Shown here: positions 43,647-55,064 of the stretch, piece after piece
Layout: the number at the start of each line of letters is the position of its first letter
How positions within the stretch are numbered: position 1 is the first letter of the stretch
Source of the DNA: Enorma phocaeensis
GTDB taxonomy: Bacteria; Actinomycetota; Coriobacteriia; Coriobacteriales; Coriobacteriaceae
Assembly: GCF_900186505.1 (NCBI RefSeq)
Contig: NZ_LT891968.1
Location: 498,436-562,435 of the forward strand
Length of the DNA stretch: 64,000 nt
Direction: 5' to 3'
Notes under the pieces: generated by a model
The model's input: only the letters and a program-made list of their open reading frames with translations
Database searches by the model: none
What the model was told of the DNA's origin: nothing
Made by a program: the position numbers and the translations under genes

Positions 43647-43770
43647 TGACCTCCCATTCATTGAGATTATGTACTGCATATTCCTTGGCAATGGCCGACT
43701 TTCCGCCTACCGCAGGACTTTCGAGTGCCCATGATGGTGAGCTCCGCACTTGCTGGCTGTCACGAGCCAT
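43615..43770 (-). CDS. Doubtful 51-codon ORF ending at array 2
   Basis: Open from the ATG at 43770 to a TAA at the array edge. Its 3' part overlaps the inverted array unit. No ribosome site is seen, codon use is not host-like, and the frame is open further upstream into the flavoprotein antiframe. Residue composition near the end (HNLNEWEVIVEKLQSSDQ) looks protein-like, so it may be a degenerate coding relic. Confidence 0.2.
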   Translation of the reverse strand: MARDSQQVRSSPSWALESPAVGGKSAIAKEYAVHNLNEWEVIVEKLQSSDQ

Positions 43771-43894
43771 CCAGTCGCCACTGCCGCCAGCCCTGAAGGC
43801 GCGCCGGCAGCCAAGCGGCACGGGCATCGACCGCGGCCCGCCCCGGCCGAGCGGCACGCCGCAGGCGCACTGCCCACCGCGCGCCGCGTCACCC

Positions 43895-45949
43895 CTAAAT
43901 GCGCATCGCTGCTTCGTAGGCGCTCCAGATAACGGTGCGCAGGTTGCCCACGCGATCGCAATCACCCACCAGGTAGATGCCCTTGCCGCGAGGGGCAAGG
44001 GGCGCCGGATCATAGCCGACCGAGCTGATGACCGAGTCGCATGCGAGCTCGAATGCCGAGCCGTCCTTGCCGCGGCACACGATACCGGCTTCCGTGACCT
44101 CGGCAACCGTGGTCTCGAGGTAGACCGGCACCTCATGCAGCGCGAACCACTCGCGCAGATATGAGCTGTTGGCAAGGCACACGCCCGTTTGCGCGATGAG
44201 GTCGTCTTTCATCTCTACAATGAGCGGCTTCTTGCCGGTAAGCGCTAGCTCGTAGGCGATCTCACAGCCCGTGAGACCGCCACCCACCACGGCAACCGTC
44301 TCGCCCACAGGGGCACCGAGTAGATACTCGCAGGCTTCCACCATGCGCTCATGGCCGGGAACGCTGCGCATGACCTTGGGGACAGCGCCCGTCGCCACGA
44401 TGATCGGCCCATCGCCAAACGCATGGACATCGTCCACCTCGTCATTGAGATGGACTTCGATGCCGAGCTGCTCCATCTGTCGCCGATACCACGCCAGCAA
44501 GTCGCGCAGCTTGCCCTTGTACGACTCAGCGCTCGCGGCGATGAAGGTTCCGCCGAGCTCGCCGGCCTTCTCATGGATAACAGGATGGTGTCCGCGCAGC
44601 GACAGCACGCGCGCTGCCTCCATGCCGCCGATGCCTCCGCCCACGATGTGCACGGTCCGCGGCTCCCGAGCCGGCACGATGCGGTGCTTGTTCCACTGCA
44701 TGGTCTCAGCGTTGACCGCGCAGCGCGACATATGCAAGCTATCGTAGAGCGCCTGGTCGTTGGGCACACCCTTGTAGTGCGCCATATTGAAGCAGCCGTT
44801 GTGGCAGAGGATGCACGGGCGAATGTCCTCGGGACGATCCTCGATAAGCTTGGTGACCCATGCTTGGTCGGCGAGGAACGGGCGAGCGAAGCCGGCTCCG
44901 TCGAGCTTGCCGTCCGCGATGGCATCGGCGGCAACGAAGGGATCGAGCCTGCCGGCGGCGACCACGGGGATGTCGACGAAGCCCTTCAGGTGCTCCACGT
45001 CCTCGAGGTTGCAGTTCTCGGGCATGTAGATGGGCGGATGCGCCCAATACCATGCGTCATAGGTGCCGTTATCGCAGTTGAGCATATCGTACCCTGCATC
45101 CTGCAGGTACCGCGCCGCGCGCTCGGATTCCTCCATGTCGCGGCCGACCTCGGTGTACTCCTCGCCGGGAAGCGCGCCCGAACGGAAGCCCTTGGTCTTG
45201 GAGACCACACTGTAGCGCAGCGATACCGGGAAATCCTTGCCGCAGAACCGCTTGATAGCCTGGACGATCTCGACCGCGAAGCGATAACGGTTCTCGAACG
45301 AGCCGCCGTAGTCGTCGGTACGATGGTTCACATACGGCAGCGTGAACTGGTCGAGCAGATACCCCTCGTGCACGGCGTGTATCTCGACGCCATCCACGCC
45401 CGCATCCTTGAGGAGCTTGGCCGACTTAGCAAACGCCTCGACCATCTCATGGATCTCGGGCACGGTCATCTCGCGCGAGGGCACCTTGTCCGACCAGCGG
45501 TTGGGCGATGGGCTCGCGGTGGCGCAGATCCTGTCGAGATCCATGAACGGCTTGGAAAGACGCCGCAGCACCGGATTCGAGTAGAGCTGCTCCATCATCG
45601 CGCTTATCGTGAACGACCTGCCAAAGCCCGCCGTCAACTGCACGAAGAGCTTGGCCCCCGTCTTGTGGAACTCGGGCATCCATGCGGCGAGATCCCGATA
45701 CATCTTCTTGTTCTTATAGAACCACTGGCCAAACATGGGATTGTAGACCGGCTGGCATCCCGGCAGGACAAGACCGACGTTGTTCTTTGCGACCTCGAGG
45801 ATGAAGCGGGCTCCCGCTTCGTCGAAATGGTTCTTCTCCATCCAGCCGAAAAGATCCGTTCCGCCCATCGACGTGAGCACGATACGGTTCTTGATGGCGC
45901 ACGTCCCGATGTTCCACGGTGTGAACAGCGGTTCCAACCTTGTATCCAT
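43895..45949 (-). CDS. Old-Yellow-Enzyme/FadH-like NADH:flavin oxidoreductase with Fe-S cluster
   Basis: 684 residues: N-terminal OYE TIM barrel (FMN), then a four-cysteine [4Fe-4S] motif (CILCHNGC near 380-387 and a later Cys about 409, a wider final spacing than in FadH), then two nucleotide-binding domains (VHIVGGGIGGMEAA and VAVVGGGLTGCEIA). This is the 2,4-dienoyl-CoA reductase/BaiCD-BaiH/trimethylamine dehydrogenase architecture. Substrate is probably an enone or related compound. ATG at 45949 follows GAGGGAGAGG. Divergent from a TetR gene. Confidence 0.92.
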   Translation of the reverse strand: MDTRLEPLFTPWNIGTCAIKNRIVLTSMGGTDLFGWMEKNHFDEAGARFILEVAKNNVGLVLPGCQPVYNPMFGQWFYKNKKMYRDLAAWMPEFHKTGAKLFVQLTAGFGRSFTISAMMEQLYSNPVLRRLSKPFMDLDRICATASPSPNRWSDKVPSREMTVPEIHEMVEAFAKSAKLLKDAGVDGVEIHAVHEGYLLDQFTLPYVNHRTDDYGGSFENRYRFAVEIVQAIKRFCGKDFPVSLRYSVVSKTKGFRSGALPGEEYTEVGRDMEESERAARYLQDAGYDMLNCDNGTYDAWYWAHPPIYMPENCNLEDVEHLKGFVDIPVVAAGRLDPFVAADAIADGKLDGAGFARPFLADQAWVTKLIEDRPEDIRPCILCHNGCFNMAHYKGVPNDQALYDSLHMSRCAVNAETMQWNKHRIVPAREPRTVHIVGGGIGGMEAARVLSLRGHHPVIHEKAGELGGTFIAASAESYKGKLRDLLAWYRRQMEQLGIEVHLNDEVDDVHAFGDGPIIVATGAVPKVMRSVPGHERMVEACEYLLGAPVGETVAVVGGGLTGCEIAYELALTGKKPLIVEMKDDLIAQTGVCLANSSYLREWFALHEVPVYLETTVAEVTEAGIVCRGKDGSAFELACDSVISSVGYDPAPLAPRGKGIYLVGDCDRVGNLRTVIWSAYEAAMRI

Positions 45950-46048
45950 GCGACCGCCTCTCCCTCGTTGCGATTTCCCCAACCGCCCGCGTGCGCCCCG
46001 CCGAGCAGGCGTCAGCGGCGCTTCCACGCGGCCCTACGACCACTGACC

Positions 46049-46117
46049 ATTATAGACAGCCGCCCCCCCGTACGAGCAGCAACCTCTTAGCGCATCATAA
46101 GTTGACGCTACGTCAAC
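46049..46117. promoter_or_regulatory. TetR operator in the flavoprotein/tetR divergent region
   Basis: GTTGACG-CTA-CGTCAAC (46101-46117) is a perfect 7-3-7 palindrome and the only strong one in the interval. It covers a TTGACG that could be a -35 box on either strand. Further down on the minus strand is a TATAAT (46054-46049) that could be the flavoprotein -10. Binding by the adjacent TetR protein is inferred. Confidence 0.65.
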
Positions 46118-46177
46118 AATGACGGAAACTAAAGACACGAACTCGATCGGTCATAGACCAGAGAGGATACGCGCGCC

Positions 46178-46816
46178 ATGGCAACCTCCGACAGCACCCG
46201 CGGCAGCCGCGCCGCCCGCTACACCTATGACGCCCGCCGCAATGAGATACTGCAAGCGGTGGTGGACGTCTGCGCCGACGAGGGCATCGGCAACCTCTCC
46301 ATCTCGGCGGTAACGAAGCGCGTGGGCTGCACGCGGTCGCTGTTCTACCACTACTTCCCCAACAAGACCGTCGCACTCGAATCCGCGCTCGACTATACGA
46401 TCGACATGTTCATCTCACGGTTGCGTACTTGGAACGAAAGCCGCGTCTTCGGCGACATCGAGGGCGCCCTCGACAGCATCGCCGCGCTGCTCAAGTCCCT
46501 CGTGCTCGAGATGCCCGGTATCTCCGGCTCTATCACCGCGGGCGGCGACGCCGTGCTCTACACCGCCTTCGTCGATCGCGTCGCCGAGCGCTGCGCTCGC
46601 TACATGTGCGAGTCGACCGTGGTCGATTTCGCCGCTCACCACGAGGTGCTCATCGACAACGTCTTCGAAACCTTCTACGTGCTCATCAGCGGGCTTATTC
46701 TGTACATCCGCTCCCATCGCGATGTGCCCGAGAGCGTGATCAAGGAGATCATCGCCTGCACCTTGCATATCGAGGGCTATACCGAGAAGTACGCCGAGCG
46801 CAGGCCAGTGCGCTAG
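46178..46816 (+). CDS. TetR-family transcriptional regulator
   Basis: 212 residues. N-terminal TetR HTH (ILQAVVDVCADEGIGNLSISAVTKRVG, then RSLFYHYFPNKTVAL), preceded by a basic tail; the rest is an all-helical ligand domain. ATG lies after GAGAGGATACGCGCGCC. It is divergent from the OYE-like gene with a palindrome between them, so it probably represses that gene and itself. Confidence 0.92.
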   Translation: MATSDSTRGSRAARYTYDARRNEILQAVVDVCADEGIGNLSISAVTKRVGCTRSLFYHYFPNKTVALESALDYTIDMFISRLRTWNESRVFGDIEGALDSIAALLKSLVLEMPGISGSITAGGDAVLYTAFVDRVAERCARYMCESTVVDFAAHHEVLIDNVFETFYVLISGLILYIRSHRDVPESVIKEIIACTLHIEGYTEKYAERRPVR

Positions 46817-46900
46817 ACGGGCACAGCAGTCGCCGCGAACGTGTATCATAGTGCGGAGTTTGTAGGCGCGCCGCGCGCCATCTAGCTGCAAGGAGCATTC

Positions 46901-47302
46901 ATGTCCAAGAACTGCAAGTCGCTCAAGATCTTGAGCTTCATTCAGGTCGTCGTCGCACTCGCCTGCATCTTCCTCGCGATCATCGCCCGCAGCGGAGTCG
47001 CCCTCGCCGAGGAGGAGGCTGGCTTTGCAGGCGTCATCCTCATGTATCTCGACAACTTCCTGTACGGTGCCTGCGGTGTGCTGACCATCATCACCGCGAT
47101 CATGGGCATCCACGGCGCCAATCGCCCAAGCCGCCTGGGCAGCCACCGGCTCATCGCGATCATCACCGCGCTCTTCGCCATCCTGACCATCGTGGTCGCG
47201 GGGCTCGGCCAGGGGATCCCATCCGTCGCACTGCTCGTGCTCATCCTCTCGATCGCCGTGGCGATCCTGGACGGCATGTGCCGCGCGGAGCTCGACCGCT
47301 AG
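46901..47302 (+). CDS. Small four-helix membrane protein, unknown function
   Basis: 133 residues with four hydrophobic helices (about 10-27, 45-65, 84-104 and 108-126). ATG follows AAGGAG at good spacing. No family recognised and no catalytic motif. It follows tetR by 84 bp and has a strong hairpin after it. Confidence 0.8.
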   Translation: MSKNCKSLKILSFIQVVVALACIFLAIIARSGVALAEEEAGFAGVILMYLDNFLYGACGVLTIITAIMGIHGANRPSRLGSHRLIAIITALFAILTIVVAGLGQGIPSVALLVLILSIAVAILDGMCRAELDR

Positions 47303-47343
47303 GACCCGAATCGTCCAGCCAGCTCAGCTTTCAAGCGATGACG

Positions 47344-47372
47344 CAGCCGCCCGGGACCGGGCGGCTGTCTTA
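47344..47372. terminator. Hairpin after the small membrane protein
   Basis: Eleven-bp GC stem (47344-47354 with 47357-47367) and a short loop, then TCTTAT. Lies between two convergent small genes and could serve both. Confidence 0.65.
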
Positions 47373-47395
47373 TGCTGGCAGACCGCGGGCGCGAC

Positions 47396-47638
47396 CTATC
47401 CCCACGGGTCGCGCTCGAACAGCGGCTCCGGCTCGGGACGGCGGTCCGAATAGGGATCGTAGCCGTCATCGTCCTCGTTCTCGGCACGGATAAACGGGTC
47501 GCGCTGCACACGCGCCCCCGCCGCGCTCCGAGCAGCAGACCGCAGCTCGCTGGAACGATTCCCCGTAACGTCGTGGGTCGCCGCCTCGCTGCTGGCGTCA
47601 AGCCCCATGGTGGCACCTCGCATTTCCGCACCTAGCAT
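47396..47638 (-). CDS. Small acidic hypothetical protein
   Basis: 80 residues from an ATG with AGGTGA upstream. The N-terminal half is Ala/Ser/Gly-rich. The C-terminal half is charged and aromatic (EDDDGYDPYSDRRPEPEP ending FERDPWG), a composition that looks selected. No family recognised. Divergent from luxS. Confidence 0.5.
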   Translation of the reverse strand: MLGAEMRGATMGLDASSEAATHDVTGNRSSELRSAARSAAGARVQRDPFIRAENEDDDGYDPYSDRRPEPEPLFERDPWG

Positions 47639-47757
47639 CTTCACATCACCTGCAGGCGCTCCAGCGCCCACCATGTACAATAGCGGACGAAACGCAAACG
47701 CGCACGTGCTGCACCGGCAACGCGCCGCCCCCGCCGCGCGCCACAACGAGGAGCATT

Positions 47758-48258
47758 ATGGAGACCATCGCCAGCTTCACCGTCGACCACCTCGTGCTCG
47801 AGCCCGGTGTGTACGTATCGCGAATCGACCGCGACCCCGCGACCGGCGCGGTGGTAACGACCTTCGACATCCGCCTCACAGCGCCCAACCGCGAGCCGGT
47901 CATGAACACCGCCGAGGTGCACACCATAGAGCATCTGGGTGCGACCTATCTGCGCAACGATGCCACTTGGTCCAGCCGGGTTGTCTACTTTGGCCCCATG
48001 GGCTGCCGCACGGGCTTCTACCTCGTCGTTTTTGGCGAATGCACCTCGCGCGACGTCATCCCCCTCCTGCAGGGCCTCTTCCGATTCATCGTTGGCTTCG
48101 AGGGCGATATCCCCGGCGCTGCGCCCGAGGCGTGCGGGAACTACCTCGACCAGAACCTCCCTGCCGCGCAATGGTGGGCACGCCGGTTCCTGCTGGACAC
48201 GCTCGAAGGGATCGACGAGGCGCACCTCGCCTACGCAGCCCCAGCGAGCGGCTGCTAA
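47758..48258 (+). CDS. luxS: S-ribosylhomocysteine lyase LuxS
   Basis: Converts S-ribosylhomocysteine to homocysteine and DPD, the precursor of AI-2. Metal ligands HTIEH and a downstream cysteine, and the catalytic Cys in GPMGCRTGFYL, are present. 166 residues, slightly longer than usual (about 155-160). ATG follows GAGGAG. Needed for recycling SAM by-products; AI-2 signalling is possible but no lsr genes are here. Confidence 0.97.
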   Translation: METIASFTVDHLVLEPGVYVSRIDRDPATGAVVTTFDIRLTAPNREPVMNTAEVHTIEHLGATYLRNDATWSSRVVYFGPMGCRTGFYLVVFGECTSRDVIPLLQGLFRFIVGFEGDIPGAAPEACGNYLDQNLPAAQWWARRFLLDTLEGIDEAHLAYAAPASGC

Positions 48259-48406
48259 CCCGCTTGGAGCAGCAGACGGCGAGGCATGGCCATGGCGAGT
48301 GCCTTGGTCATGCCCCCTTGCCCCGCTCAAGCGCGGACATCTCTCTCGCAACCTGGGCGGAGCAGCCCCGCCGCGCGGCAGGAACCGCTCCGCCCCTCAT
48401 GAAGCA

Positions 48407-51022
<2,616 letters not shown>

Positions 51023-51138
51023 GAGAATCACCTCTCTTGATTGACGGCGACCGACTCGCAGCCGCGCCGCCACCGCCCTACGGGGCGGATCTCGTTCGTT
51101 CGAGGCTATTGTTTCCGATTCCCGGCATCTTATACCAA

Positions 51139-51170
51139 AATCTAAGTCTCTCTATATAAGATTATCTAAG
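51139..51170 (-). promoter_or_regulatory. Candidate heat-shock operator region upstream of clpB
   Basis: ATCTAAGTC occurs at 51140-51148 and 51164-51172, 24 bp apart. The distal copy is part of AAGATTATCTAAG (51158-51170), sharing AGATTATCTA with the htpG leader. Combined, the two loci suggest the palindrome CTTAGAT-N-ATCTAAG. Minus-strand TATATA/TATAAG sequences nearby could be -10 boxes. The remaining stretch to 51418 shows no gene. Confidence 0.45.
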
Positions 51171-51418
51171 TCGATTTAAGAGATGACCGAAGCCTTCACC
51201 ATCGCCCTGCTGAGCGCGCGCAGGGGCGCGACATGCGCTCGGTGCGGGAGAGGGCCCTACGACGGTGCCCTGATGCCCGATGCCAACCGGACACCCATAA
51301 GGGCACGCGTCATTTCTCGCCTCCGCAAGCTTTTGCGAACGTCGTCCCGTTCCGTTGCTATACTGACGGTATCGGCACTCTTGTCAATCGATGCGCCGCC
51401 GGCGCGATTGGAGCACGT

Positions 51419-52258
51419 ATGGCACGGCTCAGCGTGGACTACTATTCCCCATCACTCATGCGTACGACAACCCTCGACGTGATCCTCCCCGTCGACGACC
51501 ACGGCGAGGCGCTCGGCCTCGACGCGCTACGGCGGAGCGATCCCGCCGCCTGGGAGCGAACGCCCTACCCTCCGCAAAAGGCGCCGTTCAAGACCCTCTA
51601 CCTGCTACACGGCATGTCGGGGAACCACCGCGACTTCGTGTCCGAGACGCGCATCCGCTCATGGGCGGAAAGCCGCGGCATCGCCGTCGTGATGCCATCG
51701 GGATACAACGCGTTCTACCTCGATCAACCCGGTTCCCACAACTACTACGCGCGCTTCGTGGGCCAAGAGCTCGTCGAGGTCAGCCGCCGCATGTTCCCGC
51801 TCTCCAACCGGCGCGAGGACACGTTCATCGGCGGCATCTCCATGGGTGCGTACGGCGCCCTGCGCAACGGCTTCAAGTATGCCGAGAACTTTGGGTCGAT
51901 CATCGCGCTCTCCTCGGCGATGGTCATCAACGACATCGAGAGCATCGTCACCGACGACCTCTTCTTCCTGAGCCGCCCCTTCCTCGAATCGGTCTTTGGC
52001 CCGCTCGACCAGGTGCCCGATAGCGACAAGGATCCGCGCCGCCTCGCCGCCGACGTGGTCTACTGCGACCGGCCGCGACCCCGCGTGTACATGGCCTGGG
52101 GCACGCAAGACCCCCTCGCGCAGGCCAACCGCCTGCTGGCTGAGCGCTTGCGCGGCACGGGCATCGACGTGACGCAGGAAGAACTCCCCGGCGGCCACGA
52201 CTGGGAGTTCTGGAACACCTCGCTCAAACGCGCGCTCGACTGGCTGCCGCTTCGCTAA
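51419..52258 (+). CDS. Alpha/beta-hydrolase esterase (EstA/EsterD type), copy 1
   Basis: 279 residues. TLYLLHGMSGNHRDF (oxyanion region), nucleophile elbow GGISMGAYGA, and the histidine in GGHDWEFW complete the triad region of the tributyrin-esterase/S-formylglutathione-hydrolase family. No signal peptide. I chose the ATG at 51419 after GGAGCACGT; the frame is open upstream without similarity. Tandem paralogue of the next gene, 107 bp away. Confidence 0.88.
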   Translation: MARLSVDYYSPSLMRTTTLDVILPVDDHGEALGLDALRRSDPAAWERTPYPPQKAPFKTLYLLHGMSGNHRDFVSETRIRSWAESRGIAVVMPSGYNAFYLDQPGSHNYYARFVGQELVEVSRRMFPLSNRREDTFIGGISMGAYGALRNGFKYAENFGSIIALSSAMVINDIESIVTDDLFFLSRPFLESVFGPLDQVPDSDKDPRRLAADVVYCDRPRPRVYMAWGTQDPLAQANRLLAERLRGTGIDVTQEELPGGHDWEFWNTSLKRALDWLPLR

Positions 52259-52365
52259 CCCATGACATCGGGAACGGGCCCGATCGCCGCGCTCGTTCCA
52301 AGCGACCCTGGGAGCGAGACCGCGCGACGCGCCCGCTCCGCCAACTCAAGTGTAAGGAGGATCCC

Positions 52366-53256
52366 ATGGCCCTGTTGAGAGTCGACTTCTACTCGAACTA
52401 TCTCAAGCGCAACGTCATCCTTACCGCGGTGGTCCCCGTGGACAAGATGGACGGCGAGAAGCGTGCTAAGCGCAGGCAGGGCCCGTACCGCACCGTATAC
52501 CTGCTGCACGGTCTCTTTGGCCAGGATGTGGACTGGATCGACAAGACCCATGTGGTCGAGACCGCCGAGGCTCGCGACGTCGCGGTCATCATGCCGTCGG
52601 GCGAGGACGGCCTCTACCTCAACAAGCCCGAAATCAATGAATGGCACGGCAAGTTCATCAGCGAGGAGCTCGTCGACGTAACGCGCCACCTGCTGCCGCT
52701 CTCGCGCAAGCGCGAGGACACCGCGCTCGCCGGCATCTCCATCGGCGCATACACGGCGATGATCAACGGCATGCTCAGACCCGACCGATTTGGCAGCATC
52801 ATCATGCTCTCCGGCGCGTTCATGCGCGACCGCATCCTCGAGGCCGTCGATTCGCACTCGCCGCGCAAGCGCAAGTACTACGAGCGCTTCTTTGGCGATC
52901 TTGACACGGTGATCGGGTCCGAGAAGGACTACATGGCCCTCGTGGACCGCTTCCGCAATGATCCCGAGCTACCCAAGCCACGCTTCTACGGGGCCTGCGG
53001 GGAGTCCGACAACCTCTGCCAGGCAAACCGCGATGTCATGGACCTCCTGCGCGAAGCCGGGTTCGATGTCACCTACTGGGAGCCCGAGATCGGCGGCCAT
53101 GAGTGGCCGTTCTGGAACGCTTGGATCGATTGCGCACTCGACTGGTTCGCCCCCGGAGAGATGAAGCCATCCTCGGCGGAGGTGGACTACACCGCCCTCA
53201 CGAGCCTGCGCGCGCCGGGCAAGCCCATCCCCATGACGGGCGAGGGGCCGGAATAG
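52366..53256 (+). CDS. Alpha/beta-hydrolase esterase (EstA/EsterD type), copy 2
   Basis: 296 residues; aligns along its length with the preceding esterase. TVYLLHGLFGQDVDW, nucleophile elbow AGISIGAYTA, and GGHEWPFW are the matching motifs. It has a C-terminal extension of about 30 residues not in copy 1. ATG follows TAAGGAGG. Products of an old tandem duplication; substrates may differ. Confidence 0.88.
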   Translation: MALLRVDFYSNYLKRNVILTAVVPVDKMDGEKRAKRRQGPYRTVYLLHGLFGQDVDWIDKTHVVETAEARDVAVIMPSGEDGLYLNKPEINEWHGKFISEELVDVTRHLLPLSRKREDTALAGISIGAYTAMINGMLRPDRFGSIIMLSGAFMRDRILEAVDSHSPRKRKYYERFFGDLDTVIGSEKDYMALVDRFRNDPELPKPRFYGACGESDNLCQANRDVMDLLREAGFDVTYWEPEIGGHEWPFWNAWIDCALDWFAPGEMKPSSAEVDYTALTSLRAPGKPIPMTGEGPE

Positions 53257-53373
53257 CGCGCCGCGCGAACGAAGGTCATACCGGGCTGCAAGCCCACCGC
53301 TCGAGCAAAGTTTGCGAGCAACGCCGGCCGCTCAGCAGGATCTGGCAGCCGCCGGCGCGGTTCCCGCGCGCTT

Positions 53374-53610
53374 CTACACCGCCACCTCGGCGATTTGCTC
53401 GTACTCCACGCCGTCGGCTTCAAGTGCCCCAACAAGACGCTCCCGCTCCTCAATCGGCGAGCACCACGCAATGCCGCAGCCGGCGGAAAGCGTGCGCGGC
53501 ACCGGTATCAACCGACCGGGCACCCCGTGCACGGCGCAGACCTGCTCGGCTGCCATCGCGTCGGCAGTGGTGTGGAACGCCGCAACCACCTTGAGCTCCT
53601 TTTTGCGCAT
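53374..53610 (-). CDS. DUF3343 protein, putative Se/S carrier
   Basis: 78-residue DUF3343 protein with a pair of conserved cysteines in CGIAWCSP. Such proteins co-occur with YedE, YedF/TusA and NifS-like enzymes and have been proposed to take part in selenium metabolism. ATG at 53610 follows GGAGGGGG. Last gene of the cluster, 128 bp after the TusA-like gene. Confidence 0.85.
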   Translation of the reverse strand: MRKKELKVVAAFHTTADAMAAEQVCAVHGVPGRLIPVPRTLSAGCGIAWCSPIEERERLVGALEADGVEYEQIAEVAV

Positions 53611-53738
53611 GCCCCCTCCAAAGAGACGTCGCCCTTCCCCAAACGGCAGCTGCCGAGCCGCGCGCACGCGACCCGGCAGCCTTCATGCAACCGGCGCCCA
53701 GCGGCCGCCCTTCGCAGCCGCCGGCGAATTCCTGGCAT

Positions 53739-53942
53739 CTACTCGATGACGACCTCGAAGCCGTCCGCGGTCTCGGTCGATGTGGGCGTGCGCCCCTGCG
53801 ACCGGGCGAACTTCTCGACGTTCGTCTTCTGGTGCGGCTCGTCCACGAGCACCTTCACCGGGCCGTCCGCCTGCTTGAGCGCGTCGGCCGTGAGCATGAT
53901 GGGCTCGGGGCACGAAAGCCCGCGTGCGTCAACTTCAACCAT
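53739..53942 (-). CDS. TusA/YedF-family sulfur carrier protein
   Basis: 67 residues; the family motif RGLSCPEPIM carries the single active cysteine that holds a persulfide (or selenide) group. Follows yedE by 6 bp. It should accept sulfur from the NifS-like desulfurase encoded upstream. Confidence 0.92.
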   Translation of the reverse strand: MVEVDARGLSCPEPIMLTADALKQADGPVKVLVDEPHQKTNVEKFARSQGRTPTSTETADGFEVVIE

Positions 53943-53948
53943 GGTACC

Positions 53949-55052
53949 CTACTTTCCCTGACGCTTGTTCACGACGGCGATCACCGCGCACACGGCGATG
54001 CAGATGACCACAGCCACCTTGCCGGCCATGGGCACCGCGCCCATGGTAAGGGTCTGGGTGGCGGCGTCCATCGCGGTGCCGCTCGCAGCCAGCCCGAAGT
54101 TGTGGGCGAGTGCTGCACCCACGAACATGCCGAGGACGGTCACCGCGGAATCGGACGAGCCCTGACCAGCCAGCACGAGCTGGCGCAGCGGGCAGCCACC
54201 GGCGAGCACGGCGGCAAAGCCCACCGCATACATGCCGAGGATGTTCCAGAGGTGCTCGGAATGGGCGATGATACCGGGGGTGTCGAACGCGACGACGAAG
54301 TGGCCGGTCGCAATGTTGTAGACGAGCATGACCACGAAGAACGCACCGATGATGGTGATCAGATCGAAGTTCTTCATGAGGATGACGTCGCGGATGCTGC
54401 CGGCGAAGCACATACGGCTCTTCTGGGCGAGGGCGCCCACGATGAGCCCGCCGACAAGCGACATGATGATGGGGGCATGCATGCTACCGGGACCCGAGGT
54501 GCTGCTCTTGAGGAGCGTCGTGGTGAGGGCGAGGATCAGCACACCGGCAAGCAGCGCCGGGAGCACCACACCGCTGGCGGCGTTGGTCTTCTGCGCACGT
54601 CCCAGGCTGAAGCCCTTCTTGAGGGCGATGCAGCCCGTGCCGACGCCGGCAACAAAGCCGATGAGCGCAACCCATGCGTTGAGGTCGCCCGCGGACATAC
54701 GGATGATCATGCGCAGCGGGCAGCCCAAGAAGACGAGCGAGCCGATCGCGAGCACCATGCCCAGCGCGAAGCGCGTCATGGGCGAGGAGCCCGCCATGGA
54801 GCGCCACTCCTTCGTGGCGACCGAGATGGCAAACGAGCCCAGCACCAGGCCGATGATCTCGGGGCGCGCGTACTGCACTGCCTCGGCGTTGTGCGTGCCC
54901 AGCGCTCCTGCGGTATCGCGAATGAAGCACGCGATGCAGAAGGCCATGTTCGCCGGGTTGCCGAAGAACGCGAGCACCGCGGCGACCACACCGACGAGCG
55001 CGCCTGCGACGGCAAGCCTCACCTTATTGCTCGAGAAATCCAATAGATCCAT
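53949..55052 (-). CDS. YedE/YeeE-family sulfur or selenium transporter
   Basis: 367 residues, about ten membrane helices. The family's two GCPLR motifs are at C111 and C287, with more cysteines at 39, 42 and 215 (SRMCFAGSIRD). YeeE relatives import thiosulfate; the YedE branch is linked to selenium use. ATG follows AGGAAGG; 12 bp after the desulfurase stop. Confidence 0.92.
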   Translation of the reverse strand: MDLLDFSSNKVRLAVAGALVGVVAAVLAFFGNPANMAFCIACFIRDTAGALGTHNAEAVQYARPEIIGLVLGSFAISVATKEWRSMAGSSPMTRFALGMVLAIGSLVFLGCPLRMIIRMSAGDLNAWVALIGFVAGVGTGCIALKKGFSLGRAQKTNAASGVVLPALLAGVLILALTTTLLKSSTSGPGSMHAPIIMSLVGGLIVGALAQKSRMCFAGSIRDVILMKNFDLITIIGAFFVVMLVYNIATGHFVVAFDTPGIIAHSEHLWNILGMYAVGFAAVLAGGCPLRQLVLAGQGSSDSAVTVLGMFVGAALAHNFGLAASGTAMDAATQTLTMGAVPMAGKVAVVICIAVCAVIAVVNKRQGK

Positions 55053-55064
55053 GCCGATTCCTTC

